Assembly: GCA_028281235.1 (NCBI GenBank)
Contig: JANQKG010000010.1
Span: 62,001-126,000, forward strand
Source: Afifellaceae bacterium
GTDB taxonomy: Bacteria > Pseudomonadota > Alphaproteobacteria > Rhizobiales > Afifellaceae
Reading direction: 5' to 3'
DNA: 64,000 nucleotides
Part shown: positions 60,691-64,000 of the stretch, one piece after another
Layout of the letters: each line of letters opens with the position of its first letter
How positions within the stretch are numbered: the stretch's first letter is position 1
The notes under the pieces: model-generated
The model's database searches: none
What the model saw: the letters and a program-made list of their open reading frames with translations, nothing else
Told to the model about the DNA's origin: nothing
Translations under genes and position numbers: made by a program

Positions 60691-61632
60691 ATGGAAACCA
60701 CGGCAGTCGTTCTCGACAAACCGGCCAGTTTAGCGCTGGCGGAACTCGACCTGACGCCGCCCGGTGAGGCGGATGTCGTCGTGGACGTGCTGTGGAGCGG
60801 AATCAGCAGCGGCACCGAAAAACTGTTGTGGGACGGCACCATGCCGCCGTTTCCTGGCATGGGCTATCCGCTCGTTCCTGGCTACGAAGCCGTCGGCCGG
60901 ATTAGCGCGGCGGGCGATGCCGCCGACCGCGCCGTCGGGGAGACGGTGTTTGTTCCCGGCGCCCGCTGTTTTGAGGGCGTCAACGGGCTCTTCGGCGCCG
61001 CCGCCTCCAAGCTTGTGGTTGCGGCCGGCCGCGTGGTGCCGCTGCCTGAGTCGATGGGCGAGGCCGGGACATTGCTGGCGCTCGCAGCGACCGCTCATCA
61101 TGCGCTCGTGCTGCCGGGCACCCAGCCGCCCGACCTGATCGTGGGGCACGGCGTGCTCGGTCGGCTTCTTGCCCGTATCGCCATCGCCAAGGGCTGGCGC
61201 GCGCCGGTCGTTTGGGAGCGAAGCGCGGAGCGCCGCAGCGGCGATCACGACTACCCGGTGATCGACTCAACTGGCGATATCAACACCCAATACGCCGCCG
61301 TCATCGACGCAAGCGGCGACCCAGGTATCCTCGATATTGCGATCGCGCGCCTGGCGAAGCGCGGCGTTATCACGCTCGCCGGCTTCTATCACGAGCCCCT
61401 CAGCTTCGCCTTTCCCCCCGCTTTCATGCGCGAAGCGACGATCCGAATCGCCGCGGAGTTCGAGCCTTCCGATGTCGAGGCCGTGCTGTCGCTGGTCGCC
61501 GCCGACCGGCTGTCGCTGAGCGGCCTGATCACCCATCGCGCCCCCGCTTCCGATGCGCCCGCCGCCTACGAGACGGCGTTCGGCGACCCGCAATGCCTGA
61601 AGATGGTTCTGGATTGGAGAACGGCCGCATGA
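60691..61632 (+). CDS. bchC: 3-hydroxyethyl bacteriochlorophyllide a dehydrogenase BchC
   Basis: This 313-residue protein of the medium-chain dehydrogenase fold has VVLDKPASLALAELDLTPP at the start, PFPGMGYPLVPGYEAVGRI near residue 52 and a Rossmann part with IVGHGVLGRLLARIAIAKG near residue 150. BchC oxidises the C3 hydroxyethyl group to acetyl, late in bacteriochlorophyll a synthesis. It starts the bchCXYZ operon; its TGA overlaps the bchX ATG (ATGA). Confidence 0.94.
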   Translation: METTAVVLDKPASLALAELDLTPPGEADVVVDVLWSGISSGTEKLLWDGTMPPFPGMGYPLVPGYEAVGRISAAGDAADRAVGETVFVPGARCFEGVNGLFGAAASKLVVAAGRVVPLPESMGEAGTLLALAATAHHALVLPGTQPPDLIVGHGVLGRLLARIAIAKGWRAPVVWERSAERRSGDHDYPVIDSTGDINTQYAAVIDASGDPGILDIAIARLAKRGVITLAGFYHEPLSFAFPPAFMREATIRIAAEFEPSDVEAVLSLVAADRLSLSGLITHRAPASDAPAAYETAFGDPQCLKMVLDWRTAA

Positions 61633-62636
61633 CCGAGGATCTCGGCACCCACGGTGAACTGTCCATGCACGACTTCCTCCGCGAGGAAGCCGCCATCGAT
61701 CCTGATCCCGTGGCGACCGGGCCGGTGACCAAGGAAACGCAGATCATTGCCATCTACGGCAAGGGCGGCATCGGCAAGAGTTTTACGCTCGCCAACCTCT
61801 CCTACATGCTCGCGCAGCTCGGCAAGAAGGTGCTTCTAATCGGCTGCGACCCGAAGAGCGACACAACCTCGCTGCTCTTCGGCGGCCGCGCTTGCCCCAC
61901 GATCATCGAGACGTCGTCGAAGAAGAAGGAAGCCGGCGACGAGGTCGCCATTGGCGATGTCTGCTTCAAGCGCGATGGCGTCTTCGCCATGGAGCTCGGC
62001 GGGCCGGAGGTCGGGCGCGGCTGCGGCGGGCGCGGCATCATCCACGGCTTCGAGCTTCTGGAGAAGCTCGGCTTCCACGATTGGGACTTCGACTACGTCC
62101 TGCTGGACTTCCTTGGCGACGTGGTATGCGGCGGCTTCGGCCTGCCGATCGCCCGCGACATGTGCCAGAAGGTCGTGGTCGTCGGCTCCAACGACCTGCA
62201 GTCGCTCTACGTCGCCAATAACGTCTGCTCGGCGGTTCAATATTTCCGCAAGCTCGGCGGCAATGTCGGCGTCGCCGGCATGCTCATCAACAAGGACGAC
62301 GGCACCGGCGAGGCACAGGCCTTTGCCGCGGCCGCGCAGATCCCCGTCCTCGGCTCCATTCCCCAGCATGAGGACATCCGCCGCAAGAGCGCCAACTACC
62401 AGATCATCGGCATCCCCGACGGCGAGTGGGGCGGCCTCTTCACGACGCTTGCGGAGAACCTTGAGGCGGCACCGCCGACGCTGCCGACCCCGCTTTCCCA
62501 GGACGAGCTGATCGGCCTCTTCGACACGGAAGAGACCGGCGGCGACTTCCTGCTGGAGCCTGCTGCTCCTGAAGACATGTGCGCGGCTTCAACGCTGAAC
62601 AAGCCGTCGCTCGAAGTGATCTACGACACGGTGTGA
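61629..62636 (+). CDS. bchX: Chlorophyllide a reductase iron protein BchX
   Basis: This 335-residue NifH/BchL-like ATPase has the P-loop IYGKGGIGKSFTLANLSYML near residue 42, then CDPKSDTT, and the two [4Fe-4S] cysteines in GRGCGGRGI and GDVVCGGFGLP. It passes electrons with ATP to BchYZ, reducing ring B of chlorophyllide a. The true start is the ATG overlapping the bchC stop; the open frame upstream is inside bchC. Confidence 0.96.
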   Translation: MTEDLGTHGELSMHDFLREEAAIDPDPVATGPVTKETQIIAIYGKGGIGKSFTLANLSYMLAQLGKKVLLIGCDPKSDTTSLLFGGRACPTIIETSSKKKEAGDEVAIGDVCFKRDGVFAMELGGPEVGRGCGGRGIIHGFELLEKLGFHDWDFDYVLLDFLGDVVCGGFGLPIARDMCQKVVVVGSNDLQSLYVANNVCSAVQYFRKLGGNVGVAGMLINKDDGTGEAQAFAAAAQIPVLGSIPQHEDIRRKSANYQIIGIPDGEWGGLFTTLAENLEAAPPTLPTPLSQDELIGLFDTEETGGDFLLEPAAPEDMCAASTLNKPSLEVIYDTV

Positions 62637-62640
62637 ACGG

Positions 62641-64000
62641 ATGAACCAGCACGCTCCGGTCCTGGACGCAGACGCCGCGCCGGTTGAGAAACCGGACGAG
62701 GCGGCAGGCGTTGACGGGCTGGGCTGTCATGCCGGTGCCGAGAAGCTGAAGGCATCGGCGAATGCCAGCGGCAATGCGGAGCTGATGCAGCGCCTTGAGG
62801 CCGACTACCCGAAGGGCCCGCACGATCAGCCGCAATCGATGTGCCCGGCCTTCGGCTCACTGCGCGTTGGCTTGCGCATGCGCCGCGTGGCGACGATCCT
62901 CTCTGGCTCCGCGTGCTGCGTCTATGGCCTGACCTTCACCTCACACTTCTACGGCGCCCGACGCACGGTCGGCTATGTGCCGTTCAATTCCGAGACGCTC
63001 GTCACCGGAAAGCTCTATGAGGATATCCGCGACGCCGTCCACGAGATGGCCGACCCGGACCATTACGACGCAATCGTCGTGACCAATCTGTGCGTGCCCA
63101 CGGCGTCGGGTGTGCCGCTGCAGATGCTCCCCAAGGCGATCGACGGTGTCAGGATCGTCGGCATCGACGTTCCCGGATTCGGCGTGCCGACACACGCCGA
63201 GGCCAAGGACGTGCTGTCTGGCGCGATGCTGAAATACGCTCGCGAAGAGGCGAGCGCCGGCCCTGTGCAGGCGCCGCGCGACGGGATTGAGGAGCGCCCC
63301 ACGGTGACCCTCGTCGGTGAGATGTTCCCCGCCGATCCCGTAATGATCGGCGCCATGCTGGAGCCGCTCGGTCTGGCTGCCGGTCCGGTGGTGCCGGTGC
63401 GCGAGTGGCGTGAACTCTATGCCGCGCTCGATTGCGCGGCTGTCGCCGCCATCCACCCCTTCTACACGGCTTCGTACCGCGAGTTCCAAGCGGCCGGACG
63501 CGACATCGTCGGGTCCGCGCCGGTGGGCGTCGACGGCACCGATGCCTGGCTCGGTGCGATCGGTGAAGCCTGCAATGTGGTGCCGGACAAGATCGCGGCG
63601 GCGCGAAACGCCTTCCTCCCCGCCATCCGCGCAGCGATCGCCGACAATCCGATCAAAGGCCGGATCACGCTGTCGGGCTACGAGGGATCGGAGCTCCTGG
63701 TCGGGCGTCTCCTCGTCGAATGCGGCGCCGACCTGCGCTATGTCGGAAGCGCGTGCCCGCGCACGCCATATTCCGCAGCCGACGCGGCGTGGTTGGAGGA
63801 GCACGGCGTCGTCGTGCGCTTCCGCGCGTCGCTTGAGCAGGACCTGGCGGCGTTCCACGAGTTCCAGCCGGACCTCGCCATCGGCACCACGCCGGTCGTG
63901 CAGAAGGTAAAGGAAGCGGCGACGCCGGGGCTCTACTTCACCAATCTGATCTCGGCGCGCCCGCTGATGGGGCCGGCGGGGCCGGGATCGCTGGCGCAGA
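62641..64000 (+). CDS. bchY: Chlorophyllide a reductase subunit BchY (3' end outside window)
   Basis: The first 453 codons are present; the gene runs off the window. It resembles NifD/BchN-type subunits. Cluster-ligand cysteines lie in MCPAFGSLRVGLRM near residue 62, GSACCVYGLTFTSHFYGARR near residue 87 and NLCVPTASGVPLQML near residue 145. It forms the BchY/BchZ catalytic component that BchX reduces. It starts 4 bases after bchX. bchZ and probably the puf genes are expected just outside. Confidence 0.95.
   Translation, partial: MNQHAPVLDADAAPVEKPDEAAGVDGLGCHAGAEKLKASANASGNAELMQRLEADYPKGPHDQPQSMCPAFGSLRVGLRMRRVATILSGSACCVYGLTFTSHFYGARRTVGYVPFNSETLVTGKLYEDIRDAVHEMADPDHYDAIVVTNLCVPTASGVPLQMLPKAIDGVRIVGIDVPGFGVPTHAEAKDVLSGAMLKYAREEASAGPVQAPRDGIEERPTVTLVGEMFPADPVMIGAMLEPLGLAAGPVVPVREWRELYAALDCAAVAAIHPFYTASYREFQAAGRDIVGSAPVGVDGTDAWLGAIGEACNVVPDKIAAARNAFLPAIRAAIADNPIKGRITLSGYEGSELLVGRLLVECGADLRYVGSACPRTPYSAADAAWLEEHGVVVRFRASLEQDLAAFHEFQPDLAIGTTPVVQKVKEAATPGLYFTNLISARPLMGPAGPGSLAQ

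Noticed and set aside
61212-61628. An N-terminal extension of BchX by 139 residues
   Set aside because: It is inside bchC in another frame; the ATGA overlap start at 61629 gives the normal BchX length.
1-64000. CRISPR arrays, prophage or insertion sequences
   Set aside because: No regularly spaced direct repeats, transposase-like or integrase-like proteins, or terminal inverted repeats with target duplications were seen.

Overview
The window is a high-GC stretch of an alphaproteobacterial chromosome. It carries part of a photosynthesis gene cluster, so the organism is a purple bacterium or an aerobic anoxygenic phototroph. The crt genes seen (crtE, B, I, C, D, F, with no crtA in view) fit the spirilloxanthin branch. 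Several ABC and TRAP uptake operons and an ectoine-degradation locus suggest a heterotroph that scavenges small nitrogenous solutes, probably in a marine or saline habitat. I cannot fix the genus from the sequence alone.

Layout. 0-1 kb: the tail of a Gfo/Idh/MocA-type oxidoreductase and an amidohydrolase. 1-6.6 kb: a branched-chain-type ABC importer operon (binding protein, two permeases, two ATPases) ending in a polysaccharide-deacetylase-family enzyme. 6.9-13.6 kb: an ectoine-utilisation locus. It has an Lrp/AsnC regulator translationally coupled to a lone ectoine synthase (EctC), an ectoine hydrolase (DoeA) co-transcribed with a luciferase-like flavin enzyme, and a divergent DoeC-like dehydrogenase plus DoeD transaminase. 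No doeB, ectA or ectB is present. 13.7-19 kb: TRAP transporter operon 1 with an amidohydrolase and a maleate-isomerase-family protein. 19.3-21 kb: a DeoR regulator and a BtpA/SgcQ-family protein. 21.3-27.3 kb: TRAP operon 2 with a cyclase-family hydrolase and an amidase, divergent from an IclR regulator.

27.4-30.4 kb holds a DMT exporter, a TIM-barrel isomerase and an HpcH/HpaI aldolase. 30.4-36.2 kb is a polar-amino-acid ABC importer operon headed by an aminotransferase and followed by two SDRs, one of which has lost the catalytic Tyr. 36.6-40.8 kb reads the other way and carries a ThDP enzyme, a DAO-type FAD oxidase and an IclR regulator. Together these look like one catabolic island for an unknown amine or amino acid. 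41-48 kb is mixed: a cupin, an aldehyde dehydrogenase, small unknown proteins, a TetR regulator with tandem operators, a two-domain VOC protein and a Tat-type amine oxidase.

48.2-64 kb is the photosynthesis cluster: a B12-binding PpaA/AerR-like regulator on the minus strand, then bchI-bchD-bchO-crtI-crtB-small membrane ORF, crtC and crtD on the minus strand, and crtE-crtF-bchC-bchX-bchY (cut by the window end). Six TGT-N12-ACA boxes, the PpsR/CrtJ consensus, lie in front of bchI, crtI, crtD/crtE (a pair) and bchC (a pair). Both pairs have exactly 8 bp between boxes. All four solute-binding-protein genes in the window are followed by a strong hairpin before the permease gene, probably to raise binding-protein output over permease output. 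I saw no rRNA, tRNA, CRISPR array or insertion sequence.
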